Origin: an uncultured Bacillota bacterium
Lineage (GTDB): Bacteria; Bacillota; Dehalobacteriia; UBA7702
Assembly: GCA_934702375.1 (NCBI GenBank)
Contig: CAKUYE010000003.1
Location: 124,001-188,000 of the forward strand
DNA length: 64,000 nucleotides
Direction: 5' to 3'
In this document: positions 45,362 through 54,294 of the stretch, piece by piece
How positions within the stretch are numbered: position 1 is the first letter of the stretch
Layout of the letters: every line of letters starts with the position of its first letter
The notes under the pieces: model-generated
The model's database searches: none
Seen by the model: the letters and a program-made list of their open reading frames with translations, nothing else
Told to the model about the DNA's origin: nothing
Position numbers and translations under genes: made by a program

Positions 45362-46495
45362 ATGATTGATCCGACCGCAAAAGAACTTTTGGCTGAAGAG
45401 AGTGATGAGTTTAAGACAATCAAGAAGTTGGTGGAGGAAATCTGCGATTTAGGGAAGCTTGAAAAAGTTTACGAGATTTTTGGTGGCTATGTAAATCGTA
45501 GCTTTGGCGCAGAAATGATCGGCAAAGATGGTCAGCCCATCGATTATTTTGTACGCAGATATCGTTCCTCTCAGTCCGAACATGACATCGTTGCAGAACA
45601 TGAACTGATTACCTACTGCATCGAAAAAGGGCTTGATATTGCCGCAGGCCTCACCAGAATGCCCGATGGCAAGACCTACACTAAGATTTATGATGAAAAA
45701 AAGGGGAAAGAGTATCCTTGGGCCGTTTACCGTTATCTTTATGGCGAAGATCTCTATGACTGGCTGAACAACAATATGAACCCGAAGGAAGACGCCAGCA
45801 TGGGTAAGGTTTTGGCGCAGCTTCACAGCTCCGCTTACGGTTTCCAAGGCGGCGAAAAGGAAGAACCCCAGATCTATGAATTCTTGTCGGTTCGCAAGGA
45901 TCATTTTGCGCATTGTCCCGACGGTCTTCCCATTCCCGAGAGAGATCGTTATTTGCTCCTGTATAAGGATTCTCTCGACTATGTCCTTCAAATGTGCGAC
46001 AAAGCGAGAAAAGGCATGGAAGATGCTGGCTTCATTGGTAAAGGTATTAAAACCGTTTGCCATTGCGACTACCATTGCGCCAATGTAAAATGGAAGGATC
46101 ATGAGGTATGCGGTATCTTTGACTTCGATTGGTCCAAGGTTGATTATCGTCTTTTTGATATCAGCTTCTGCCTTGTTTATATTTGTACCGCATGGGAAGC
46201 TCTTCAGGATGGGATCCTTCATTTGGATCGCGCCGAATATTTCCTTAAGGCATACAATGATCATACTAAAGCTCTCGGCATTCTTCCCGGCTTTACGGAA
46301 GAAGAAAAGAAGGCCTTCCCCTATATGTATCTGGCTGCTACCATTTACCTTTTCAACTGGGCTACGGATTATTTCAACTTCTGGGAAGATTACAATGAAT
46401 ACGAATGGTATTATTACCTTGCTCATATTATGAAAGCAATGCATTTTGCCGAAGATCATCTGGATGATCTTTATGAAATCATTTCCAGAGTCTGA
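45362..46495 (+). CDS. APH-fold kinase (choline kinase/CotS-like)
   Basis: 377 aa. Aminoglycoside phosphotransferase/choline kinase fold: N-terminal lobe with GGYVNRSF as nucleotide loop, catalytic loop VCHCDYHCANVKW (Asp and Asn) and metal-binding GIFDFDW. Similar proteins include CotS-type spore coat kinases and homoserine/choline kinases; substrate cannot be assigned. It lies divergent from spoIIID, which invites a spore link, but its strong vegetative promoter and host-like highly expressed codon use argue for growth-phase expression. GAAGGAGG precedes the ATG. Confidence 0.78.
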   Translation: MIDPTAKELLAEESDEFKTIKKLVEEICDLGKLEKVYEIFGGYVNRSFGAEMIGKDGQPIDYFVRRYRSSQSEHDIVAEHELITYCIEKGLDIAAGLTRMPDGKTYTKIYDEKKGKEYPWAVYRYLYGEDLYDWLNNNMNPKEDASMGKVLAQLHSSAYGFQGGEKEEPQIYEFLSVRKDHFAHCPDGLPIPERDRYLLLYKDSLDYVLQMCDKARKGMEDAGFIGKGIKTVCHCDYHCANVKWKDHEVCGIFDFDWSKVDYRLFDISFCLVYICTAWEALQDGILHLDRAEYFLKAYNDHTKALGILPGFTEEEKKAFPYMYLAATIYLFNWATDYFNFWEDYNEYEWYYYLAHIMKAMHFAEDHLDDLYEIISRV

Positions 46496-46510
46496 ATGAT
46501 TATGTAAAAT

Positions 46511-46548
46511 AAAACAGGCATTTCCTTTTGGGGAAGTGCCTGTTTTTT
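46511..46548. terminator. Bidirectional terminator between convergent genes
   Basis: AAAACAGGCATTTCC / GGAAGTGCCTGTTTT with one wobble, T6 on the plus side and A-rich sequence on the other. Confidence 0.88.
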
Positions 46549-46562
46549 GTGGCTAAGATACG

Positions 46563-47390
46563 TCATTTTCTAGTGTTAACCAATGCAAGCTGGTAAAAGG
46601 CAATGGCACCTGCCGTTGCCACATTGAGAGAGTCTACATTGTGAGACATTGGAATTTTTACGGCGTAATCGCTTTGGGTGATGGTCTCTGAGATTAGTCC
46701 GTCACCTTCATTTCCGAGCACAATGGCAAGCTTATCTTCCAAGGCCAGTTTGGGGTCAAACAATTCCAGAGTGTCCTCTCTTAAAACCATTGCGGCGGTT
46801 TTAAATCCCAGATGGTGCAAACTATCGTGGATGGAGGTTTCCTTTGGCAAATAGGCCCATGGTACCTGAAACACGGTTCCCATGCTGACTCTGGCTGCCC
46901 TGCGATTTAAGGGATCGCTTCCTTCTTGGGTTAAAAACACTGCATCGATGTTGAGGGCGGCCGCAGAGCGAAAAATTGCACCGATATTGGTAGGATTCAT
47001 TACGTTTTCCAGTACAGCAATGCGATGTGCTCCGGTGCATATCTCCTCGGGCTTTGGTATTTTCGGACGTACCATGGTGCAAAGCACACCTCTGGTAAGG
47101 TGAAAGCCGGTAAGCTGCTTTAGCAGTTCAGCGCTTCCGGTATAGACCGGGATATCATCGCTGCAGCGGGCAATGATGTCCTTTGCCGTGGTTTCCGTAT
47201 ATTTTCTTTCCATCAGCAGAGAAAGGGGTTGGCAGCCATAATCCATTGCCATGGATATCACAAGGGGACTTTCTGCCACGAATACCGCCCTTTCCGGATG
47301 GGCTTTGCTAAAAAGCTGTTTTTCGGTAAGCCGGGCATAAATATCCAGCTCCGGCGCGGAAAAATCAGTAATTTCAATGATATTTGCCAT
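46563..47390 (-). CDS. TrmH/SpoU-family RNA 2'-O-methyltransferase
   Basis: 275 aa SPOUT methyltransferase. N-terminal substrate-binding domain (about 1-105), then motif 1 VLENVMNPTNIGAIFRSAAAL, motif 2 IVLGNEGDGL and motif 3 IPMSHNVDSLNVATAGAIAFYQ, the trefoil-knot SAM site. Likely methylates a ribose in rRNA or tRNA; target unknown. Confidence 0.93.
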   Translation of the reverse strand: MANIIEITDFSAPELDIYARLTEKQLFSKAHPERAVFVAESPLVISMAMDYGCQPLSLLMERKYTETTAKDIIARCSDDIPVYTGSAELLKQLTGFHLTRGVLCTMVRPKIPKPEEICTGAHRIAVLENVMNPTNIGAIFRSAAALNIDAVFLTQEGSDPLNRRAARVSMGTVFQVPWAYLPKETSIHDSLHHLGFKTAAMVLREDTLELFDPKLALEDKLAIVLGNEGDGLISETITQSDYAVKIPMSHNVDSLNVATAGAIAFYQLALVNTRK

Positions 47391-47553
47391 AATGCTTTTC
47401 TCGTGATCCTGTTGAAATCGTTGCTTCTATTATACCTGCTCCTGCTTCTGAAATCAACGCTGTTTTTTTATCACAGTTTTGAGATAATCTACGGTTTGGC
47501 TATTGCGCTTCTTTGATTTGTGGTAGAATAGAGGCAGCAAGGAGGAGAACTCT

Positions 47554-48222
47554 ATGGAAAAAATACTGGTTATAGAGGATGATTGGGAGTTAAACCGCAG
47601 TTTGTGTGCGGGGCTTTCCGGCGGTGGCTACGGTGTTTTCCCTGCTCATACTTTGGCAGAAGGACGTGCTTTGCTTCAAGAGGAATCTTTTTCCCTTGTG
47701 TTGCTGGATGTGAATCTTCCCGACGGAGAGGGCTTTTCCCTTTGCAGGGAAATTAAAATTGATAGGGATATCCCGGTATTGTTTCTGACGGCCCGGGATT
47801 TGGAATGTGATGTTCTTTACGGTTTGGAGCTGGGAGCAGAGGATTATATTACAAAGCCCTTTTCCCTTAAGGTGCTGCTGAAAAAGATTGAAATGATCCT
47901 GTACCGAACCGGAGCCCGGGAAAAGGCTGCTTTTCAGGATGACCATCTGTTTTTTGATCCGGAGCTTGCCCGTATCTCGGTGGCCGGTGTTTCCTGGGAT
48001 TTGACACCGACGGAGTTTCGCCTGTTGACCACCTTTTTAAAGCATCCGGGACAACTTTTGACCTATGATGTTTTATTGGAGCGGCTTTGGGATTGCGATA
48101 GCCGGTTTGTGGATAAGCACACTCTGGCCGTCAATGTGAATCGATTGCGGAAGAAAATAGAAGATGAAACCCATAAATATATTGTGAATGTCTACGGGAT
48201 GGGATATCAATGGATTGGTTGA
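47554..48222 (+). CDS. OmpR-family response regulator
   Basis: 222 aa. Receiver domain with acidic pair Glu8-Asp9-Asp10 region, phosphoacceptor Asp52 (LVLLDVNLPDGEG) and Lys in YITKPFS; winged-helix DNA-binding domain (DLTPTEFRLLTTFLKHPGQLLTYDVLLERLWD). Gene order RR-HK-ATPase-permease matches Bce-type peptide-sensing and detoxification modules. Overlaps the kinase gene by 13 bases. Confidence 0.94.
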   Translation: MEKILVIEDDWELNRSLCAGLSGGGYGVFPAHTLAEGRALLQEESFSLVLLDVNLPDGEGFSLCREIKIDRDIPVLFLTARDLECDVLYGLELGAEDYITKPFSLKVLLKKIEMILYRTGAREKAAFQDDHLFFDPELARISVAGVSWDLTPTEFRLLTTFLKHPGQLLTYDVLLERLWDCDSRFVDKHTLAVNVNRLRKKIEDETHKYIVNVYGMGYQWIG

Positions 48223-49157
48223 TGATCATAACGGCGTGTTTTGCCGTGGCTTTTGGAATTACCCTTTACTTTCTTTTACAGAGAAAAAAGGATGAGAAAA
48301 TGTTTGCCGAGGCGTTGGATCGGGATCTCGACCGGATTTTGGTTGGGCAGCCGCCTTTGGAAGAGGGTATTTTTACGGATTCTTTAGGCGGCAAATGCAG
48401 TGAAAAACTGGGGCGTCTTTATCAAACCGCAGTGTATCGTGAAAATCGGTTGCAGCAGGAGCGTACCCGGCTTCAGGAGTTGATTGGCGATATCTCTCAT
48501 CAAACGAAAATCCCCATTGCCAATATGAAGCTTTATCTGGAATTGCTGGGAGACCGCGTGGATCCCGCCGCAATGCAAATGCTGGAAAGTGCAGCGCATC
48601 AATGCGATAAACTGGATTTCCTTTTGCAAAGCATGATCAAGATCTCACGGCTGGAAACCGGTGCGATTTTTATTGTGAAAAGCAGCGAGGATCTGGTGGC
48701 GACGATCCGCAGTGCGGTGGCGGCCATTGTTCCTCAGGCAGCTCAAAAGGGCATTTCCCTGATTGCCGCTTGTGGCCCGGGCTTTTTGCTGCCCCATGAT
48801 CATCGTTGGACCGAAGAAGCAATCTTTAATCTTTTGGATAATGCGGTGAAGTATACTCCCACCGGTGGTGAGATCTGTATTTCTTTGAAAAAAACGGAAT
48901 TCTTCGCTGTGGTAAGCGTGAAAGACAATGGCAAGGGCATTGCCAAGGAACGTCAGGCAAAAATTTTTGACCGCTTTTACCGGGAGCCGGAGGTTCACGA
49001 TAAGGATGGCATCGGATTGGGTTTGTTCCTTGTCCGAAAAATTGCCGAGTTGCAGGCAGGATATGTGGAAGTTTGCTCCGAACCGAAACAGGGAACGGAT
49101 TTTCGCATCTACTTGCCGATATCCTCTCAAAATTGTGAAAATGCTCCTGTTTTTTGA
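48210..49157 (+). CDS. Membrane histidine kinase, BceS-like
   Basis: 315 aa. One or two N-terminal TM segments in the first 25 residues and almost no extracellular part, so it is an intramembrane-sensing type that probably receives its signal from the ABC transporter. H-box IGDISHQTKIPIANMKLYLE, N-box EAIFNLLDNAVKYTPTGG, G-boxes VKDNGKGIAKE and GIGLGLFLVRKI. Confidence 0.92.
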   Translation: MDWLMIITACFAVAFGITLYFLLQRKKDEKMFAEALDRDLDRILVGQPPLEEGIFTDSLGGKCSEKLGRLYQTAVYRENRLQQERTRLQELIGDISHQTKIPIANMKLYLELLGDRVDPAAMQMLESAAHQCDKLDFLLQSMIKISRLETGAIFIVKSSEDLVATIRSAVAAIVPQAAQKGISLIAACGPGFLLPHDHRWTEEAIFNLLDNAVKYTPTGGEICISLKKTEFFAVVSVKDNGKGIAKERQAKIFDRFYREPEVHDKDGIGLGLFLVRKIAELQAGYVEVCSEPKQGTDFRIYLPISSQNCENAPVF

Positions 49158-49174
49158 GAGCAGTTTGTGATTCT

Positions 49175-49201
49175 TTTGATTTATACTTTGGTTAAATCAA
49201 A
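49175..49201 (+). promoter_or_regulatory. Inverted repeat in the ABC exporter promoter region
   Basis: TTTGATTTA-N9-TAAATCAAA, with TATACT at 49182-49187 inside and no good -35 box. A response-regulator-dependent promoter is the likely reading. Confidence 0.4.
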
Positions 49202-49218
49202 GAAAGGGGATATACCGA

Positions 49219-49914
49219 ATGGATTCTTACATGGTGCAAACAAAAGCTCTAAAAAAATATTATGGATCCGGGGAGCGCTGCGTAAAGGCTTTGGATGGTG
49301 TTGATTTTTTGGTAAAGGAAGGGGAGTTTGTCTCTTTGGTTGGGCGCTCCGGCAGCGGTAAAAGTACGTTGCTTCATTTGATTGGCGGCTTGGATGTTCC
49401 CACTGCCGGCGAAGTGATCGTTGCCGGTCATGATCTTTCCCGCCTTACCAAGGAGGAATTGACGATTTTTCGCCGTCGTAAGGTTGGCTTCGTCTTTCAA
49501 AATTATAATCTGGTTCCGAGCCTGAATGTTTATGAGAATATTACACTTCCGGTGGAATTGGATGGGAAGCCTATTGACGAAAGCTTTGTAGGGGAGATTC
49601 TTCGTCTTTTGCATTTGGAAGAAAAGGCCGATGCCCTGCCATCCATGCTCTCCGGCGGGCAACAGCAGCGTGTGGCTATTGCCCGGGCGCTGGCGGCAAA
49701 ACCGGCGTTGATTCTGGCCGATGAACCAACCGGCAATCTGGATACGATTACCGGCCATGATGTGATGGGCCTTTTGAAAATGGCAGCGGAAAAATATGCG
49801 CAGACCGTGGTATTGATTACCCACGATAACGATATTGCGCAGCTGGGGGATCGGATTCTTTGCATTGAAGATGGACGTTTGAAGAAAGCCGGTGAGCTCC
49901 ATGCTGGCGAATAA
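49219..49914 (+). CDS. BceA-like ABC exporter ATPase
   Basis: 231 aa. Walker A GRSGSGKST, signature MLSGGQQQR, Walker B LILADEPTGNLD, switch His LITHDNDIA. Belongs to the MacB/BceA class. Partner of the large permease that follows (overlapping by 14 bases) and probably activated by the upstream two-component system in response to an antimicrobial peptide or lantibiotic. Confidence 0.93.
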   Translation: MDSYMVQTKALKKYYGSGERCVKALDGVDFLVKEGEFVSLVGRSGSGKSTLLHLIGGLDVPTAGEVIVAGHDLSRLTKEELTIFRRRKVGFVFQNYNLVPSLNVYENITLPVELDGKPIDESFVGEILRLLHLEEKADALPSMLSGGQQQRVAIARALAAKPALILADEPTGNLDTITGHDVMGLLKMAAEKYAQTVVLITHDNDIAQLGDRILCIEDGRLKKAGELHAGE

Positions 49915-52408
49915 TAATCACAAGATCATTGGCAAGCTCTCAAAAAGAGCTTTATTGCAAAATCGTGGCTATTACGGTGTTTTGTTGCTGACGGTTCTTT
50001 TGGCGGCTTTTATGTTGTTCTCGGTGTTTACGGTGGGCTCATCTTACTTTAAATTGCAAAAGCAGCAAAATTTGAGGTTAAACGGAGCGGATTTTGATGC
50101 CATTCTTTACGGTGTTACTGAAACGCAGCGAATGAAGATGGAAGAAGATCCCATTGTTTCGGATTTGGGAATCTTGGCCATTGCCGGTTGGGTAGACTCT
50201 ACGCCTTTTGACGAAACTCCCAATGTCACTCTGGTTTGGGCTGATGATAATTATTGGCAAAACATGATGAAGCCGATCCGAACGAAGTTTCAGGGGCGAT
50301 ATCCGGAGAATGAGGATGAAGTCCTTGTAACTGAAAAGGTCTTGAACCGTTGCGGTTATTCCGGTTTGAAGCTGGGAGATACCATTACGGTATCCTATGA
50401 GGATAACTTTGGCTTTCACGAAAAAAACATGTGTATCGTAGGTATCTGGGATGGCTACGGCTCTTTTTCAAGGGATTCCATTTTTGTTTCCCGATCTTTT
50501 TACAATACAACAGGGAAAACCTTTGCCGGTGTGGATTCCGGCCGCTGTGTTATTCGTATCAGTAAACCGTGGATGAGCTCAAAGGAGCAGGAGGATTTTA
50601 TTGCCGGTCTTGACCTGGGGAAGGCCCAAAGGTTCTTTTTTCTTTCGGATTACAGCTATGCTCTTTTAATGGTTTTTGGCATGATCGGCCTTGCTTTGGT
50701 GATCTGTCTTTGTGCCTACCTGCTGATCTTTAATGTACAAAACCTTGCCGTGGATCGCCAGATTCGCAGCTTTGGTTTATTACAGACGGTGGGGATGACC
50801 GAAAGGCAAATCAAGGCGATGCTGAAACGGCAGTGGCTTCTTCTCGGAACGGCAGGGACACTTTTGGGGTTGATCGGTGGTGCAGTTTTCTCTTATCTGT
50901 TGATTCCTGCAGTTGTCGGCTCCCTTGGGATTCACCGCAAAACCGTTGGCGAGATATCCGCTTCTTTTTCGCCTTGGATGGCGCTGTTGGCGGTGCTGCT
51001 CACTTTAGGAACCCTTTGGATCGGCAGCCGTAAGGCTTTGAAAACAGCCTCTATGGTAACACCTTTGGCTGCGATGGGTTATGGCTATCGCCGTACGAAG
51101 AAAAACCGGAAAAAACGGGGAAAAGGAAATTTACTCTTCCGATTTTCACGGGAGCAGCTTTCCCGAGACAAAAAGAAAACGGCGGTGGTGATGGTATCCT
51201 TGGGTGTGACCTTGTCTGCGTTTCTTTGTTTATCTACCTTGTTGGCAAGCCAAAGTGCCAGAGCGATTGTGGGCAATGCCATGGATTATGATTTGGTGGT
51301 GAATAATGATACCCTGGCAAAAGAAAATCATGATCAATGGCAGCCCCTTTTGGATGAGGAACTTGCGGATGAACTTCGCGGGCTTTCCGGTGTAAAAGCA
51401 GTATATCCCCTTTATTCCTCGGAAATCACCGTTCCCTGGGAGCCGGAGGTTGCCGATACCTGGATGCGGGAATTTTATGAAACCTGGATGACGGAAACTT
51501 ATGAAGATGTCTTACCGGAATATAAAAGCGATCCCGAAAATTTTGGTTCCTTTCTTATGGGTGTACCGGATGAGGTCTTCGATGCCTTGAATGCAAAGTT
51601 GACAACTCCCATTGACAAGGCTGACTTTCTGGCCGGAAAGACTTGCTTGCTTTATCGTAACGGTTTGGCTTTTGATGATGATGTTTTTCAGGGGAAAACC
51701 ATTACCGTTGCCCGATATGGTGAGAGTTCTCGGCAAGCTTCTTATGAGATTGCGGGATTTTGTGATGAAAGCTATTTTACCTCACCCCTGATTGGCTGTC
51801 CGCCGGTGGTGATCGTTTCCGAAAAGGCCTTAAAACGATTTGACTCTCAACCATACTGCGTGAAGCTTGGCATTTATTATGAAAAGAGCTATGATGCCTC
51901 TACGGAGAACTCTCTTCTGAAAATTTTAAACGGTGAAAAATATAAGGAAAATACCTCTTATGATTCGAAATTGGAATCCCTGAAGGAGGTTCAGACGGCC
52001 CAGGGACCGATGGCGAAGGTCGGTGCGGGGATCGTTGTTCTACTGGCGCTGATTGCCGTACTGAACTATGTGAACACCGTGATAAGCAATATGCAAAACT
52101 GCCGGGAAGAATTTGCGATTTTAGAAAGCATCGGTATGACAGAAAGGCAGCAGTATGAAGTACTACTTCTGGAAGGGCTGTTTTATGGCATCGGAGCGAT
52201 CCTTTTTACGGCAACCGTCGGTTTGGCCGTCACTTATCTGATTTTTCATTTTATGAATTACCTTCACACCGACTTCTTTGTTCCGATTTTACCGGTCATT
52301 GCCATGGCACTGGTTTCTTTGATCTTGTGTATGGTTATTCCGTTAATCGCCGGCAGACAACTGCTTTATCGCGGAACCGTGGTGGAGCGATTGCATCGCC
52401 GTGAGTAA
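49901..52408 (+). CDS. Large FtsX-type ABC permease, BceB-like
   Basis: 835 aa with two FtsX repeats: TM1 near residue 25, an extracellular domain (about 50-250), three TMs, then a repeat with a second extracellular domain (about 440-690) and three TMs at the end. GLLQTVGMTERQIKAML and AILESIGMTERQQYEVLLLEGLFYG are the two coupling segments. This 2x4-TM arrangement with a two-component system suggests resistance to a cell-wall-active peptide. ATG 49901 is preferred to GTG 49892, both inside the ATPase gene. Confidence 0.9.
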   Translation: MLANNNHKIIGKLSKRALLQNRGYYGVLLLTVLLAAFMLFSVFTVGSSYFKLQKQQNLRLNGADFDAILYGVTETQRMKMEEDPIVSDLGILAIAGWVDSTPFDETPNVTLVWADDNYWQNMMKPIRTKFQGRYPENEDEVLVTEKVLNRCGYSGLKLGDTITVSYEDNFGFHEKNMCIVGIWDGYGSFSRDSIFVSRSFYNTTGKTFAGVDSGRCVIRISKPWMSSKEQEDFIAGLDLGKAQRFFFLSDYSYALLMVFGMIGLALVICLCAYLLIFNVQNLAVDRQIRSFGLLQTVGMTERQIKAMLKRQWLLLGTAGTLLGLIGGAVFSYLLIPAVVGSLGIHRKTVGEISASFSPWMALLAVLLTLGTLWIGSRKALKTASMVTPLAAMGYGYRRTKKNRKKRGKGNLLFRFSREQLSRDKKKTAVVMVSLGVTLSAFLCLSTLLASQSARAIVGNAMDYDLVVNNDTLAKENHDQWQPLLDEELADELRGLSGVKAVYPLYSSEITVPWEPEVADTWMREFYETWMTETYEDVLPEYKSDPENFGSFLMGVPDEVFDALNAKLTTPIDKADFLAGKTCLLYRNGLAFDDDVFQGKTITVARYGESSRQASYEIAGFCDESYFTSPLIGCPPVVIVSEKALKRFDSQPYCVKLGIYYEKSYDASTENSLLKILNGEKYKENTSYDSKLESLKEVQTAQGPMAKVGAGIVVLLALIAVLNYVNTVISNMQNCREEFAILESIGMTERQQYEVLLLEGLFYGIGAILFTATVGLAVTYLIFHFMNYLHTDFFVPILPVIAMALVSLILCMVIPLIAGRQLLYRGTVVERLHRRE

Positions 52409-52423
52409 TGATTACTGCATGTA

Positions 52424-52467
52424 AAACAAGAGCGTTTCAACTATTTGCTGTTGAAACGCTCTTGTTT
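52424..52467. terminator. Strong terminator after the ABC exporter
   Basis: AAACAAGAGCGTTTCAA pairs perfectly with TTGAAACGCTCTTGTTT (17 bp, 10-base loop). Confidence 0.85.
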
Positions 52468-52472
52468 ATGGT

Positions 52473-52661
52473 TTATTTATACAATTTTTCGCCGTCCAGG
52501 ATCATCATTTTTTCTTTATTGGGCTCAATCTCCGGTGTTCTGATTTTTTTATCCCAATCTTCCGGAGAAATTTCTTCAAGATTGTCTATTCCTAGACCTA
52601 TCTTTTCAGTCAAAAATATGTAATAGGTTTTGTTTAATATGATTAAATCAAATCTGTCAAA
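52473..52661 (-). pseudogene. C-terminal gene fragment without a start codon
   Basis: An open frame of 62 codons reading DRFDLIILNKTYYIFLTEK...EPNKEKMMILDGEKLYK then stop. It looks protein-like (amphipathic, charged, strong codon bias) but has no ATG/GTG start and overlaps the last codons of the Sel1/TPR gene in another frame. Either a remnant of a deleted gene or the original tail of the neighbour after a frameshift. Confidence 0.5.
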
Positions 52662-54121
52662 TCAAAACCATAAACTCTGTGAAAGTCATTGTTTAGTATT
52701 TCATTGGCTTTATGGTCTTTTCGCGTCCTAATTATACTTATGTGGTTTTTAAGCAATTCTTTATTGTTTTTGTATCTTTCTGGAAATTCAAGAATCATAT
52801 TAGCATAGGCAAAGATGCTGTTATCATCAGCGGTGTGTTCTACTGCTTTTGTAAAATATTCTAAAGCCTTTTCTTTATCAATCATTTCTTCTAAAATAAT
52901 TTTATTGTCCTCGTGTTCGACGATACCTTTAAGATAGAAAAGCCCCAATTTATTGGCGGCCCAATTTTCGTGTTTATTTGCAGCAATTGCCATATAGTGA
53001 AGATATTTTTTTAAATGTTCTGCTTGATTATTTCCATCTTTAAAAATCGCCTCTTTTTCCAGATGTGCAATATTGTTATACGCATAAATATAATCTCTGC
53101 TTGCGGCTAACTGAAAATAATGGAGTGGATCATTTAATTTGTGTTTTCTGGTAATTTCTTTATTGGCAAATTGGGCAATTAAACCAAGGATATTATAAGC
53201 CGGAGTATAATCATTAAGTTCTACTGTTTTTTTTGCATAATTAATGGCAAATTCAACTCTTACATTAGAGTCCAATAAGTCAAGCCGATGAACATTTTTC
53301 GCATTTTTTAAGTCAAGTCTTCTTTTATAGTTAAAATAAATATAACTAAGCGACCATAAGGCAAAGGGATTGCATTTCGTTTCGTCAATATTCTCCCAAT
53401 CATCAACACCTGCGGCTTTGCGATAATATTCAATAGCTTTATTTAAATCTTTTTTAGGGTAAATCCTATTACCGTAGTAATACATATTACCGTATTCACA
53501 AAGGGCAAACATGTTACCTTTTTCAGATAATTCCATAATGGCTTTAATACCAGGATTCGAAGTCACTCCGTAACGACAAAGAACATAATTAGAAAACTCT
53601 TCTAAATCCTGACGGTATTTAAGTCCAAACGAAAAATTAACAGGTAATGTTTTAACGATGCCTAAATAAATCAAACAATAAATATTATAGTCGATAGTAT
53701 GCTGGAAATTTGCTGCAGTGCCTCTGCTTGATTTATAATGACTGATCAATTTTTCTTTAATTGCCTTACTATATTTTTTCGTAGGAATATTGCTATTTGA
53801 AGTTCGATATAAGCCATATTCCGTAACGTTGTTTACAATATCAATGAGTTTTTCGTTTATAGAAATATACTGCGAAACACTTATATTTTCCAATAGTAAT
53901 TTAATTTGCCCAATAAAATTATCTTCTTTCAAAACATTTTTAAATGCATCATGGTAGGATTTGTTTGAAAAACAGTCATAATGACTTATCGATGACCAAA
54001 GGGTTGCATTACCTTTGTAATAATTGTTTCCGGTTAAGAATTCCATGAATTCGTTACCAGAGCGCATTAAATGTAGCTCTTCTTTTAAATAATAGTAAAG
54101 TTGTCCAAGTAAGCCATACAT
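52643..54121 (-). CDS. Sel1/TPR-repeat protein of unknown function
   Basis: 492 aa. N-terminal about 180 residues unassigned; residues about 195-460 contain Sel1-like helical repeats (ALCEYGNMYYYGNR...KDLNKAIEYYRKAAG, YAYNNIAHLEKEA, AANKLGLFYLKG, EKALEYFTKAVEH). No signal peptide or membrane helix, so probably cytoplasmic, a protein-protein interaction scaffold. AAAGGGG lies about 10 bases before ATG. AT-rich composition and rare-codon use differ from the surrounding core genes, indicating acquisition. The end overlaps a fragment in another frame. Confidence 0.7.
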   Translation of the reverse strand: MYGLLGQLYYYLKEELHLMRSGNEFMEFLTGNNYYKGNATLWSSISHYDCFSNKSYHDAFKNVLKEDNFIGQIKLLLENISVSQYISINEKLIDIVNNVTEYGLYRTSNSNIPTKKYSKAIKEKLISHYKSSRGTAANFQHTIDYNIYCLIYLGIVKTLPVNFSFGLKYRQDLEEFSNYVLCRYGVTSNPGIKAIMELSEKGNMFALCEYGNMYYYGNRIYPKKDLNKAIEYYRKAAGVDDWENIDETKCNPFALWSLSYIYFNYKRRLDLKNAKNVHRLDLLDSNVRVEFAINYAKKTVELNDYTPAYNILGLIAQFANKEITRKHKLNDPLHYFQLAASRDYIYAYNNIAHLEKEAIFKDGNNQAEHLKKYLHYMAIAANKHENWAANKLGLFYLKGIVEHEDNKIILEEMIDKEKALEYFTKAVEHTADDNSIFAYANMILEFPERYKNNKELLKNHISIIRTRKDHKANEILNNDFHRVYGFDLTDLI

Positions 54122-54233
54122 AATAGAAAATCCCCTTTCTTAAGACTATATTGTCCATTCTTGCTATAACCGTGACAGTCTTATGAAAGCTTAGCATAAG
54201 TAAACATTGATCGGAGTGAATATCGATATCTAC

Positions 54234-54261
54234 TTTACATTTCACAAAATTGTGGTATCAT
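54234..54261 (+). promoter_or_regulatory. Candidate promoter of the 193-aa protein gene
   Basis: TTTACA, 16 bases, TATCAT, about 33 bases before the start codon. Confidence 0.45.
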
Positions 54262-54294
54262 AAAATTAACGAATCACAAGGGATTGGTGTGTAA

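Noticed and set aside
45449..46459. 336-codon frame antisense to the APH-fold kinase
   Set aside because: Mirror of a gene with intact catalytic motifs; not protein-like.
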